Source: Argyresthia goedartella
Lineage: Eukaryota > Arthropoda > Insecta > Lepidoptera > Argyresthiidae
Direction of reading: 5' to 3'
Length of the DNA: 64,000 nt
Assembly (NCBI GenBank): GCA_949825045.1
Contig: OX463815.1
Coordinates: 29,751,356 to 29,815,355, forward strand
Shown: piece after piece, positions 1 through 13,500 of the stretch
How positions within the stretch are numbered: the stretch's first letter is position 1
Layout: each line of letters begins with the position of its first letter
Notes under the pieces: generated by a model
Databases searched by the model: none
What the model was told of the DNA's origin: nothing
What the model saw: the letters and a program-made list of their open reading frames with translations, nothing else
Position numbers and translations under genes: made by a program

Positions 1-1572
1 TGTCTGTGGGATGAAATCAATTTGGTATAATTCACATTATGTAAATACATACAAAGCAGATAGAAGTAATTTTAATGCTTCCATATTTTTACCCAACAGC
101 CCAAAATGAGGGTTGTTTTTCACCATCATGTATGTATGTGGGTATGTTATTTCGGTTGGAGTGTAGATAAGGGGGCGCCAAGAGAACTTCCGCCCCCTTA
201 ACGACACTCTGACCTTTCTTTTCTATGTTACCACTAACAGCCGTGATTCAGTAGGGATTTTACGTTATTTTTACAATACCAAGTTTGTACTTACGTTTCT
301 CCACTTCTCGCCCAGCGGCATTTAATATTATTTGGACCCACTCTTGTAGATGAAAACACTTTTCCATACGGCCGGTTTACTCCCCGTTGGCGAAGTCCTT
401 GCTATTCGACATGTACTCCAGCATCTTCGCTAACTGCTGCTACGTGCTCCTTCCTCATTCTGCAATTTGTTTGTGTATGAAATTCACAGTGGCGAGAAAA
501 CTTTACGAAGTCATTTGATACTCTCATAGCTTTGATACTTACATCTTTCTTTTTGAGATCATTTTAGTATTTTTGAAAAGAAAATTCACTGCCGCGAAGT
601 GAAATGAAAACAGAAAATGACAGGTATGCGTTTTGTTACTAATATTGTAACACTAGCTCATTAAAGAAATTTCGAATAAAATGAATGTTTTGACTAATTT
701 TTTGTGTAGGAACGAAACGAAATTCTTAACTTTTTAGTGATGTTCCATTATCGCTAAAAACCGGTAACCAAATTTACAATGTTTCCAGACAAAAATAAAA
801 CACTTTTATTTAAAATGGCAATAAGTAGTTTTGGTAGACAAGACCGCATTCTATCGATTATCTCGAGTCCCATCCGCCATGCTCGCACTTTAGACATGGC
901 AAGTTCTCTTCTCGACGTCGAAAGAGTGTTAAAATCTGCATGCTAAGCGAACAGATTTGAAACACGTATTCTCTTAATTACATTTCTACCAAATTTACAG
1001 TAATTAAGTACTTACTTCATTGATAAATATAGAGAAGAAACTTTCCCACAATCCTCCAACGAACCAAAACTTCAAAGCACAACAGAGACTTTTTTTTTCA
1101 TAGTGTTCATAGATGTTTTGCTTCACAGCAATAGTGATATCCACCTAGGATCAATTTCAATCGATCGAACTCGAGTGACTCGTCTTATTATTGAATAAAT
1201 CGCATTTTTACACCCCTAGTCGCCGAATCAGCTAGTCGCATCATATTGTACGACTATCCCTTTATCACATTCGAAACTGATATACAATAGTGCAGGCCAG
1301 CACCCAACGGTCTTTGCCTCCTATTTATCCATTGCCTGAGTGGTTGTATTACATTCATTTTATTTTATTAAAATAATATATTTTCCCTCAGCAGAGTCGA
1401 TCATAAGCGCACCGTGATATCTTTAAATACAATATTTTAAATTTATTAACGTGAATAAAATGTTATTTGAAATACTGTTACATAATTCTGTTGACTGCAT
1501 TGACTAAGTTGCCCTTTCTTTTTTAATGTTTATTGAGATACCATATCTAAACTGCCAACGTTTATTACAGTT
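1..1572. other. No gene recognised
   Basis: AT-rich DNA with no convincing coding frame. The only structure noted is a hairpin at 159-209 (arms GAGTGTAGATAAGGGGGCG and its complement with two mismatches, 13-base loop). Confidence 0.6.
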
Positions 1573-1578
1573 GTGAAC

Positions 1579-3072
1579 ATGCCCAAAACTTCGGATGGAA
1601 GCAAATATGAAGAAAGATACACCGAGGAACAATCACAAAGGGCCATTACAGCTTTTCAGAATGGAATGCCTAAAAAAGAAGCTGCTCGCGTATATAAAAT
1701 TCCTAGAGGAACTCTACAATTTAGGATGAATAAAGCTCCTGTAAAAACAAGACCAGGTCCTCCAACCGTACTGACGCAAACTGAGGAAGACATTCTAGTT
1801 GAATGGATAATTGCGTCTAGTAAGAAGGGCTTTCCACGCAGAAAGGATGATGTCTTTCATAGCGTTGAACATTTTTTTTAAAAGGCGCCCAGACCAAAAC
1901 CCTTCACAGGCAATATACCCGGAGAAGGGTGGTACAAGATTTTTTAAACAGGCATCCTCAAATTTCACTCAGAACAGCCGAAGCAGTTACCAGCGCCAGT
2001 GCTAACGTATCGGAGGAAAACATAAGGAAGTGGTTTCAAAAAATAGACAACTCTCTTGCAGAAGAGCAATTCAGAGACATCCTGAAAGATGCAAGTCATA
2101 TCTTCAATAGAGACGAAACAAATTTTTAGTTTTGCCGCAAACAGGGCAATGTTTTAGCTGAAATGGGATCAAAAGATGTACATGAAGTGGATATGGCATA
2201 AGCGAAAATTGCTGTAACTGTGATGTTCACGTTTGGAGCGGATAGCAGCATAATACCACCGTTAGTTATATTCCCACTGAAACTAATGCGTGCAGATCTA
2301 TGACAATCTGTTCACAACATGATCATTGGGGTTTGGCCTCTCCGAGAAGGCCTTTTCTTCCAGTACATTGTGAATGTGTTGCATCCTCACCTCTTGAATC
2401 TCTTGATTAAAAAAGTCAAATTTCCAGTGATATTATTTGTGGATGGACATAAAAGTCACATAAACTATGAACTCAGCATACAGTGCAAAGAGCTGGGCAT
2501 CATATTAACAGCATTGTACCCAAATGCGACAAGAATATTGCAGCCAGCTGATGTGTCCACATTTAAACCCATCAAAAGTGAATGGAAGAAAACCTTGTCA
2601 CAATAGCGAAGGAACAACATTCCTAAACAACTGACCAAAACAGACTTTGGTCCAGTTTTGGCCATTGCTTTGAAAAAAATACGGAAAGAGGTCGTCATCA
2701 ACGGATTCAAAGCCTGTGGATTATTTCCTTGAAATCCCGACGCCATCAATTACAAGAAATATCTTGGAAAAACACAAAAAGTGGATCAAAGACTGAAGAA
2801 CCATAATGCCAACTAACTCTAATGGACTTTGAAAGAATTGTAGGACTCCAACAAAAAGTACCGGAGAATACCACAGAGCTTTGATGGAAATCCATAAGTT
2901 CTTCAAAGGACACAATGAAGAGAGTGTCATACTAGATGAAGACGTTTGGTTACCTATTGAGGATGAAGCCCAAATTCTCGAAGCAAATGATATAGCGCTG
3001 CCTCAGTGCTTGAATGTTCAACGGACCATTTTTCGGAAAATATACTTTTTGACGAAAGAACAGCTGATTTAA
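1579..3072 (+). pseudogene. Decayed pogo/Tigger-like DDE transposase
   Basis: Starting at ATG 1579, the first frame encodes a helix-turn-helix DNA-binding domain (SQRAITAFQNGMPKKEAARV, KIPRGTLQFRM) typical of psq/CENPB-related transposases. Later frames retain the three catalytic blocks: FNRDETNF (about 2110), LFVDGHKSH (about 2440) and LQPADVSTFKP (about 2550). At least three frameshifts or stops separate them (near 1880, 2129 and 2606), so no product is possible. Terminal inverted repeats were not identified. Confidence 0.85.
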
Positions 3073-4249
3073 CATCGTATAGTGGGAAAAAATGTCCTAA
3101 AGTGCTTACAATTCACGACCTATGCAAAAATAAGAAGAAGAAATATTGTGTTCAGTGCTTGTTTGGCCAACCTCCGTAATTTGCGTATTCTGAACGCATC
3201 GGAAACCAATCTCCGTGCTTGTTTAATCAACATCCACCTTACAGCCAATCATGGACAAGGATTCAGCGATCACGCGCTTGCGCAAAGCCATCTTGCTTTC
3301 GAAGCGTCAGTCAGGTTGTGGCCTGTTTTGGTGAGGTTTTGGTAAAGATTAATAATTTACTGAGCTTAGGACCTGTTACTGAGAAAAACCACGGCAGAAA
3401 TGTCAGCGACACGTAGGAAAACAAAAATCACAGGAATTTGACGGATTTGGAAAGGTATGTTGGATTTTTATTCATATTTTAATTTCTCTACTTCTTTTAC
3501 GAGACTGATACAGGCTGATGCAATATTATTTTGGTCGGCCGAATTTGATAGGTAAATAGGTACCTATTCTTATAAGTGGTCTACCTACCCATTTAAAAAT
3601 ATTGGCGAATTAAGTACCTACGTAAATTCCCGACCATATTCTAGAATACAATACTTAACAAATTTTTATTTTATACGTTAATTCCCGTTCATCTACACCG
3701 TTCAAAAAGTTCCGTTCGTTCACATCACCAAGTTGACGATTATTGAAACGTTTTATTTCATACTTATGCATGCTCATTATGTATACCTAGAGATATTCAT
3801 CGTGTTAATATTAATAGCCAAAATGGCTATTAACCCCGCTATTAATGTTTTTCTTACAAAATGTGTTTTTATTGTTGTATTATCATTAGTGATCTGTAAT
3901 TCGGATGCTTTTGGTCAAGTCATATGCGGATTTCTCGGCCAAGTGCCAATTAGAATTTTCGGAAAAAAATTACGAAAAAAAGGAATAATCCGAATTTCCG
4001 ATCAGTAATGATAAAGCAACTATATATATATATATATAAAAATTGTATTAAAAATAGCCAGTTTAGCTATTAACCGGCAAATTTACGGCTATTATTATTT
4101 TTATTAGCCCAACGATCCGGCTATTTACACATCTCTACCTTATACCTGTAACTACTTGCATAAACTTTATTAAACAAAATAGGTGGGTACATTATTCCCG
4201 CTCGTGCACACTGCACACCTCATGTCGTTAGTTACCTTGGATTCAAATA
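3073..4249. other. No gene recognised
   Basis: Possible tail of the pogo-like element, then AT-rich DNA with several short palindromes built on GCTATTAA (3815-3840 and 4055-4130) and a TA dinucleotide run at 4020-4038. Frames here are short and random-looking. Confidence 0.5.
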
Positions 4250-4395
4250 AAATAAAAAACCTCCTGTATTCTACCAATGGTTCTTTGAACACACAAGCAC
4301 ACAGGTTACCCTAGTTTAGGAACCAGGGCTACAATAATTTATACTTTTTGTGTTGCAATAAAGAAATGTTTATGTTTATGTTTACACAACTAAAA
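4250..4395 (+). mobile_element. LINE 3' end with (ATGTTT) tail
   Basis: AATAAAGAA is followed by three copies of ATGTTT, the short tandem tail typical of several non-LTR elements. The preceding 100 bp probably belong to the same 3' UTR. No coding part is recognisable. Confidence 0.4.
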
Positions 4396-4884
4396 AGTAT
4401 TTTATGCTATGCAACCTCCACATGTTGTGTTCAATATCCAACTGCGTAATTTTTACAGCGGCATTTTGTTCAATATCCACTTTTAAATGTGAAATACTCA
4501 GTACTTAGCTTACATATCTGTTCAAATTATGTATTTTGCTTACTGGGCACGTTTAGACAATGATTACATTCCGTAGATTTCCGTAGACTACGCTTTAGAA
4601 CAATGTCAAACAAAATAAACTTTTCCTGTGAAATTCACTCAGTGGTCTATTGACCATTCAAGCACTGAGGCAGCGATAGGACAGATACTAATAGGAAGAT
4701 AATAGTTACTGATTAATGAAGTGCCAATCGTAGTATCAAGAGAAAACATTCAAGACCAAACTACAGAAATGGTTGAATAGCCACTGTAATAGCCGAACTC
4801 GAATTTCTGGATGTTACTGGAATGAATGTCGAAAATGAAACTATAATTGAAAATATGAATGATACAAACTCATTTCATATATCA

Positions 4885-6155
4885 TTCAATATATTAACTC
4901 CGGAGCAGCAGGAATTCAAAAACATAAATCTACGACATTGGCAGCTTTCAAACTTGTCGATAGAGTTGTACATAATGTAGACATTAAAAAATTTAGTACA
5001 GTTCTCTTTTTTGACATGTCGAAAGCGTTCGAATTTGTTGCACATATCCTACTGATGTCCATACTCGAAGCAAATGGCATTAGAGGCCCTGCACTGGATA
5101 GGATAAAATCCTATTTGAGTAATCGTTTACAGTTTGTAGAAGTAAGTAGAGTAAATGGCAAAAATGTAGAAAATAGCTGTAAATCTGATCTTCAATTGAA
5201 GGAATTCGGAGTCCCACAAGGCAGTGTTCTTGGACCTCTACTATTTTTACTTTATATTAATGACATACCTGAGGTGACAAATCATAGCTGCATTTTGTTT
5301 GCGGACGACATATCAATAAACGTTACCCGTAAAATTGATGATGACATTTCTCTTCATAAGTCTGACATTAATGCTGCAATCACATACATAATTAAATGGT
5401 TAAACAATAATAATCTACAGATCAATTAAAGTAAAACAATGTTTATTAATTTTAATAATTTTGACAGATTTAATAGAGACATGACTTTAAATATAAATTA
5501 TATTGAACAAATTCTAGAGGAGGCTGATAATGTGATATTTTTAGGTATTGATTTAGATCGACATTTAAATTGGAAATCTCACACTGACAAAGTATGTAAA
5601 AAATTAATAGATTTGTATTTGTATCAAGCAGACTTCGCAAAACATCGAATAAAAACACTGCCCTTATTGCGTATGACGGTTATGTGGAGTCTGTTTTACG
5701 ATATAGTTTCGTGATTTGGGGAAACGGTACGGACAAAAATGATGTCTTTATTGCACAAAAAAATGTGTACGTGCCATTTGCGGAATGGCCCCATTTGAAT
5801 CATGTAAAGCTATGTTCATAAATATAAATATATTGCCCTCACTGTGTTTATACACCTATGAAGTGGGACTAACCCACAATTATTTATAACGGCTCAGGAA
5901 AAGTACCCGAGAAACACAAGAAATTCGATTAGATGTATTCGATTCTAGCGTTTAAGATACAGGCTAGGCCTAGTTTAAGCGCTAGTGCTCATAGAATTAT
6001 ATTATGTATAAGTTTAACGAAAATGAATGAGTGTATCCCAACGATTCGTTGGGTACCTATTGTAAGTTTACAACCTTTAGAATGTAAGTACAATATGTAA
6101 TTGTTTATTCTTACGTCAAATAAAGATATTTTTATTTTATTATTTTATTTTATTT
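4885..6155 (+). mobile_element. Truncated LINE: reverse transcriptase fragment, 3' UTR and tail
   Basis: Readable reverse transcriptase motifs are FFDMSKAFEFV, GVPQGSVLGPLLFLLYIND and ILFADDISI (catalytic FADD), then IFLGIDLDRHLNWKSH, as in Jockey/CR1-like non-LTR elements. A stop at about 5429 and shifts after 5714 disable it. The 3' UTR has a near-perfect stem CCCAACGA-T-TCGTTGGG at about 6037-6053 and ends in AATAAAGAT plus an ATTTT-type tail. The 5' part, including any endonuclease, is missing. Confidence 0.85.
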
Positions 6156-6459
6156 CCACTTCGACGTCGGTGCTCACGAAGGGGTCGCTGTTTCAGTATT
6201 TATGAGCGGCATTTCGACGTCATGTAAAGGATCTTCCGTAGCACTTATTGCAACGATTTTTATAGGTTCTGGACACAACACATTTCGAGCCTCGATGGAA
6301 ACATACTGGCGAATTTTTTGGAACAATTACGGTTGTCGTTCAAACGACAGCCTTGTAGGAGGTATTACAGTCGGACTAGTATTTTGTGTGAGATCACAAG
6401 TGGAATTAAAAACTGCGATGTTTTTGACATCTTGATCATCAAACTTGAGTGACTGAGTG

Positions 6460-7277
6460 AGCGACGTGCGCGCTGCGCCACCATCCTTCGCCCCCCGCCC
6501 CGCCCCTTATCCTACCTCAACGCTCTAGAGTACTTCCCCGCATGACAGCGATCGCGGTAAATGAAAAGTATCACCTGTAAAATATTACCTCAAAGTGGTA
6601 CTAAACTTCGTGACCTATTAGGATACTGAAATATTATAATTATTCAGGTATTCAGCGATTAGTGACAAAAACGCCTACGTAATTTTCGACTACTTTGAAA
6701 AAATGCATATAACTCGGAAACTAAAATCCTCAAAGTGGTCCCTTTTACTAGACACAGTCACAAATATACCCCCTAGGGCTAGGGTAGATCCTAATCTCAT
6801 CTCAGCGGCAAAGCGTGCCAGTATTGTGTAAAGATTGCAAACGAAACTTAAATCGTTAATATAATAATAATATATAATAAATAATATAAAATAATTTAAT
6901 TCCGATTACTCGGATCGAAACTACACGTTGGCAAATACGTATCCGAATGAATGAATTGAATGGTTGGCCAACGTGAAAAGGGGCCTTTACTCGAGTTCGT
7001 TCATTCATTTTTTTGTTTATCAAATAAGCGCGAAAGCTGCGGTTGTTTGTATTGTTGTTCAAAGATATATATTTTTGATTTGGATATAATTCGTGTAAAT
7101 GTAGACGCTGTGGGCTTAATTGACCAAATCTGAAAAACCAGTAGATCTGACAACATTTCACCCCACAGTGCAGTTTTCAAAGTGCGCAACAAAAAAGTTT
7201 TCCTGGACCTACTGAAAGTCTAAATTCTTCCCGAAACCTGAGTTTTATACTCTAAAAGCTAATCCAAGTTGTAAAAA
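6460..7277 (+). other. Upstream region of Pdss2
   Basis: A GC-rich stretch at 6460-6550 with CCCCGCCCC-like boxes gives way to AT-rich DNA and then the Pdss2 start. Promoter and 5' UTR probably lie here, but no TATA box or initiator stands out. Confidence 0.3.
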
Positions 7278-7594
7278 ATGAGCCTGAGCTGCCTTCGTAG
7301 TGCCATCAGGAGCGATATCCTAGTGAAAGTATCTCCTCACGGTACTGCGCTAGTGACGAAATTACGGAGACCTTGTGCCACAAACTTGAGTACTTCGTCT
7401 AGCCACTGTGGATCTATTGCTCAACAGTCAGCTAAGCCCGACTGGAATCGTGCTGTTTCCGAGGCGGAGAAGATTGTCGGCTACCCGACGTCGTTCCTCA
7501 GCCTCCGATGGGTCCTCAGTGATGAGGTCGCGAATGTTGCTCTACATCTGCGCAAGTTGGTTGGGAGTAATCATCCGTTGCTGAAAACTGCTAA
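7278..7594 (+). CDS. Pdss2: Pdss2 exon 1 (residues 1-105)
   Basis: The ATG at 7278 opens the reading frame and is followed by a Ser/Arg/Leu-rich leader, then the conserved start of the mature protein ([16 protein letters not shown], about res 54-69). The exon ends in phase 2 at a GTAAGT donor immediately after the KTA codons. No upstream in-frame ATG was chosen because the stretch before 7278 does not look coding. Confidence 0.92.
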
Positions 7595-10500
7595 GTAAGT
7601 TGATACAAAAATATTAATCGTCCATCCAGCACCAGTAGCATGCCGACCCCGCGGGAGATGTTGACGCGAGAAAGTGATGTACAGAGCTAAGCGCTAATAT
7701 TTTCCCTAGGTCTTTGTCTTCTAATTTAATGGCTCTATTTACAAAGGCGGCTCAGAACAACTGACCGTTTTATTTCTTTACTAACCACCTATTCATTTCA
7801 AGTTTGCCATGGATGACTGTTAAAAGATTCGAATTTCCCTTCCCTCTCCCATGCAATGGACCACTTTACTTTAGTACCGACAGCATCACTCTGTAGCGAA
7901 AAAGGCTACTCAAATTGATGTAATGTTTGAAGAAAGGGAAAATAAACTATCGTCAAAGTGGGTGCTAACTCGCCTACAAGTAGCGGACTCTTTATTCTAA
8001 ATTATTACTAGGGGGTATATGTATATATGTCACCGGAAAATAATATGATCCGCAAGTTTATAAATTTCCTAGGAAATTTATAAACTTCCTTCTAGATTAT
8101 ATTAGGCTAGGTTAGGTTAGGTTATGTTAGGTTAGGTTAGGTTAGTATATTTATAAACTTGCGGAAAAAATATTAGGAAATTTATAAACTTGCGGATCAT
8201 ATTATTTTCCGGTGACATATATAAAGCTATATCTATCGTAAACTATTTACATTCAATGTGAACAAAATGTTGATTTTGATCAAGAGATTACATCTCCACC
8301 ACCAAGTACAACTTTTTTTGTCAATGGTAGGAATAGCTGTCATCCTGCACCAGACGCCCTGTTGTATAATTTTGTAATGTGTGGCTAAACATTACAATAT
8401 GATATCACAGGGCAACAGGTGCTGGATGACAAACTTAAAATGAACGGGTAGTAATGCTAACTGAGGTAGGTATCCCAAACTGAAGTTTTAATTTGTTATA
8501 AGGTTTCCCAGTTAGTATATCAGAATTCTAGGAACATATCTCTATTGTTGAATTTGTTACTATTGCAATTGCAATAAGAGGCAAACCCACTGACTTATTT
8601 AATTTATTTAATCAAAGTTTTCAAAGCTCAGTGATTCAATTTCCTAATGATGCTAAATTACATACAATTACTCAGTAAATTAGAACATATTTAGTTAATG
8701 TAATTGCAGTATGTAGTACCTATTTAACTACCTACTTAAAACACTGTTAAGTTCTACTTATCTATAAAGTCTATGAATAAAGTATATCTTTAGGTATTTT
8801 ATTAATTTAACATTTAACGTTTAGCCAGATATTCAATATTCCATTATGCGTGACAGGGGAATAGCCCATCGCCGCAGCTATGGAGATTGAAGGTTTCCTC
8901 ACGATGTTTTCTATCACCGTTAGAACATCTGTATATATACATATATAAATAACATAAACTACTCATTAGTACATGGCCAGCTCTGGATTCGAACCTGCGT
9001 GAAAAGCGATCGATTAGAACAGAGAGCTTTTCAATTATTCTAAATTAATTTAACTATACTATGCAAAAAACTGTTCTACTAAAAATACCTACAGTTTGTT
9101 TCTCCACTAAACAGAATATAGATACAAATAAACTTAAAATGTAAAAATAATATTAAAAAGACGACCTCTTCATCCAATCATGAAAGATATCTCTCTATCT
9201 TCAAGGTTGGATGAAAATGATACTGCCTTCTGACCTCGGCCCCTCCCTCCCCAGGAACCTGATCTACAATGGCAAGAACAACATGCAGGCGTGGGGCCTC
9301 ATTGTTCTGCTCGTGTCGAAGGCAGCGGGGCACAGTGCCGACATACCTGACATGGAGCAGGATAAGGCAGCTGGGGTATTGCACAGGTAATGTACATCAT
9401 GAAGCGTCCGTTGCCTAGCCGTGTTCGCACATCGGAAACGATCGTGCTGGTGGTAACATCTGGCCGATACGTGCACTGGATGGGTGTCCGTTTCTATGTG
9501 GCTTGTTTCGGGTGCTTCCGTGTTTCGGATGACACGTTAAGCTGTAGGTCCCGGCTACTGTCGCTAGTTAGTGGTAGTAATCGAAAGGCTGTGTCAGAGG
9601 CCCTAATAGGGCAGCTTTTTAACTTCTGACAGTCGAGTTGGCCACCAGCCTGACACCCCTCTATCAAACAAATAATATAAAGAAAACAAGAGTTACTTGA
9701 AAATACAGAGTGTACAAAGGCGAGCTTATATCTAATAAGAGATCTCTTCCAGCAAGCCATAAATACCTTAAAATATAGTCATGTTATGTAACGAATGCCT
9801 TTTTAGACATTCGCGAATGCGAACTCGTCTTCCGCCGAATTGGTGAATACGAATGTGAATATTCCCTTTTAGTATCTGACGCCATTTTATATCGCGCGCA
9901 CAGCGGTATTGCCTTGCTAACCCGAATTAAGCCGATCAGTAGTTTCTTTACCAAGTGACATAAATTGAAAACAGAAAGGAGTTCTCCCTAAAATGCATGG
10001 AAACTGTATTAATAAATGATAAATAAATATTAGAGGACAATCTTACACAAATCAAACTAGGCCCATAGTAAGCTCAATATTGCTCAAATTTATAACTGTT
10101 TATTGGGCGCTAGCCGCACCCGAAATTTCACATTGCTAGCATGTCTAGCAAAGTTAAATCAACGAGCTCTGTTACGAGAGAAGGCGAAAGGTCAACCTGA
10201 TATTTCAGATTGCTTCCTAGTCCGAGTATTGAGTGATTAACAGGGCCTTTATCTACGTTACAACGCCGCCCTTTAAAATTTACGTAGCTAGCAAGTCCAG
10301 TAAAGGGTATACAACAAGTCCAGCCATTTATAGTTGGCGGTAGAATCCATATCTGAAATTTCACATAAATCGCAAGTCGCGTAAGGAAATCTGTTATAAC
10401 GGGCGGCGCCAACCAAGTGCAGTAAAAAGTAAGCACTGCTTAAACTGACTGCTAAAATGTTTTCCCGACTTGCAATAATTTAATCTGGCGCGCGCGGCGC

Positions 10501-13500
10501 TCCATAGACCTGAATTGACCCCGTATTAGCCGTCCTTGTAAATACACTGAGGAGCAATGAAAAATTGGTTGTTTGTAAAGTAGGTTTACGATCGAGATGT
10601 TTACGTGATAAAGGGTTTGTATGCCGCTAGAGTGAGAGAGACGGAAGATCGGTCCACTCACTCGAACGCTATGCCAGCCTCCGCTCGTGAGGATTCCGCG
10701 TGACAAGTTTCACGGAATGACTGGCAGCGCTCGAGATGAGACGGGAGATCGGTCCGTCTCTCTCTCGTTATACCTGCGATCGCGCTCGTGAGGTTTTGGT
10801 GTGACACAAGTTTCTGAACATGTCACCCGACTAAAACGATTTTAAAGACGTTATCACGTCAAAAAGTTCCAGTGACAAAGCACCAAATAACTCCTAAACG
10901 GGAAAGGCTAGCTTAATGACGCCGTCTGCAATATTAAAGTACATTTAACAGCGCATCAGAATATTACCAATTAAAACGTAAATATTGTGTTAAATTTTTA
11001 AATTAAATGTTTTAAAAAATTGGATGGGTGTTTGTCGGCATTTTGTGGGTGGAACTTTTTCATTGCTCGTCAGTGTAGTTACACCAAAAACCGGCTGTGC
11101 CATCATACATTGTGTAATACGGGGCTGTGTAAAAAAGACTTTTGGTTTTACGGGAGTTTATTTTAATTTTATAATAATAGCACTGGTTCTCTTAATAAAA
11201 GGCTCATAATATATTTCTATCATTCTAATGAAGTGATAACAAATTACTAGAATTTAGTTGCATTATTTGAAACGAAGAACAAAAGAAAATATTATTTATC
11301 TTCTAATTTTTAATACATTGATATTCGCAAAAGAAATTCGCATTTACTGCGATATTTTTGCGAATGCGAATGTTCAAAAATGTGCGCATATTCCCGAATG
11401 CGAAGTCGAATTGGGTTACATCACTAGTACTTAAGTATATAACATTAATCTGACACGAAAATGTAAGATAGTTTTGATTCTTTAGGTGAACTATACTCAA
11501 AAGTGGTTTCGATAGTGATGACAGTGTGACATATCATTACATCAATTCAGCAATACGGAACGCGACAACGATAGCGTCACAAAGAAGCGCTTTTACACGT
11601 GGCGCTCCAGCAGCGGCTCCATTTTTCGCTGCCATGTTGACCCGCCGCAACTTGTGCCCGCTCGTGATATGCGGGACTCTGATCTGACAAAAGGCCACGT
11701 TTGCACGGCAAGTTCTACCAAATCGAAATTGAAGGATTGGGTACTCAAAAGGGCATTTTGTCAGACCAGAGTCAAGCTTGTCACGTAGGTGGGCGCCTTA
11801 GCCCGACAGATCACAGACAGAAGAAAACGAGAACTATTCTCGGATTAAGTTTGGCAACTCGATACAAATTTATGTGGAGTTGTCGAAGTTAATCCGAGAA
11901 TTGTGATAACTCGTGTTCTTTCTGTCCGACCTTAGTTAGTAACGATCCCCTACACCCAACACCGCCCGCATTAGCGACGACAAGTCTTCAAACTGCGACG
12001 CTCCGCGCTCTCGCGAATGTCGATGCCGCTGCGAGGCTTTATGATAGCACGCTCTTACAATTGTTCAAATTAGGTAAAGCCTGTGAGAGTAACACTCTAG
12101 CTCGACCAATCGGCAACAATCAACCAGAAATCTTTATCAACAGCCAACGCGCCCTCGCCGAAGTCACCGAGATGATCCGCACCAGCCACCTCGTCCACAA
12201 GGGTCTGGTCAACATGAACGTGCGGGGCACTCAACTCCCGACCGGGGAGCCGGACGACATGATGTTCGGGAACAAGATCGCTCTGCTCAGCGGGGACTAC
12301 CTGCTGGCCAACTCGTGCTCCGAGCTCGCCAACTTGAGGTCAGTTGCACTAGTAGTGTAGTGTACTGCACAAGGACCCAGTCAACACGAACGTGCGGGGC
12401 ACTCAACTCCTGGCTGGGAAGCCGGACAAGATGTTCGTGAACAAGATCGCGCTGCTCAGCGGGGACTACCTGGTGGCCAACCCGTGCTCCAAGCTCGCCA
12501 ACTTGAGGTCAGTGAAGGCTGTCCTTCGTCTTCAACAGGATCTTGTCTGCTGCTGGACATCTGCCTTCCTAATTGACCGTCAATTCATACGATGTGCTGC
12601 CATTCTCGACCACGTCGGGCTGGCTGCCCTTTTGATATACTTGCCGATACTATGAATGATGTCAATGTCGCAGATTCGTTTTCACTCAAAACAACCAGTG
12701 TTTTACACTTACGTAATATACACAACAAAACTCGTAATATGATAGCCGAAAGCGTATCACCAAACCAAAAAGGTCTCAAAATTCATATTAATATCAAAAT
12801 GCGTAGGCTTAATACACTGACGAGCAATGAAAAAGTTCCAGTGACATAGCACCAAATTACTTCTAAACGGGAAAGGCTAGCTTAATGACGCCGTCTGCAA
12901 TATTGAAGCACATTTAACAGCGCATCAGAATATTACCAATTAAATTTCATACTTTTCAATTTATGAAGCTAGGTTATATGTCTTAAGAGATATTGAGGTG
13001 TTTGTTTGATGAGAACGGATGTTTGTACCCTAGTCATGGCTGTTTATCTATCTAAGTATAATATATATAAGTTTGTGTATCGTTGTCTAGTACCCAAGAT
13101 ACAGGGAATCCTAGTTTGGGGCTAGATCAATGTGTGTTAATAGTGTCCAAGGTATTATTTATTTATTTATTTATTTTGTGGGTGGAACTTTTTCATTGCT
13201 CGTCAGTGTATAATGAGTAATGACCTAAATACCTTTTACTTGTCGCAAAGAAATCTTAAAGAGTTGGGTTGCGTGCTATGAGTAGTTATGTCATTCGGGT
13301 CATCCGCTGATTTGTTGATGATGTGAAATAACAGATCGTGATCGTCGTTTCCTTTAATGAAATTGTCCGAAGATTTAATTCTCATTGTCGTTAGACGTAT
13401 ACCGAATATTTTTTAATGTGTTTGGCACTAATAATCGTGTTAGCTTGATTTTGTAACTCGTTAAGGAAATGGTAGTCATATTGATAACTTAGCTATAGAA

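Noticed and set aside
3733..4008. 91-codon hydrophobic frame resembling a small membrane protein
   Set aside because: AT-rich sequence with palindromic GCTATTAA repeats; hydrophobicity follows from base composition and no start context or family is visible.
9390..9629. 79-codon + strand frame after Pdss2 exon 2
   Set aside because: Begins in the intron and overlaps an interspersed repeat fragment; no protein motif.
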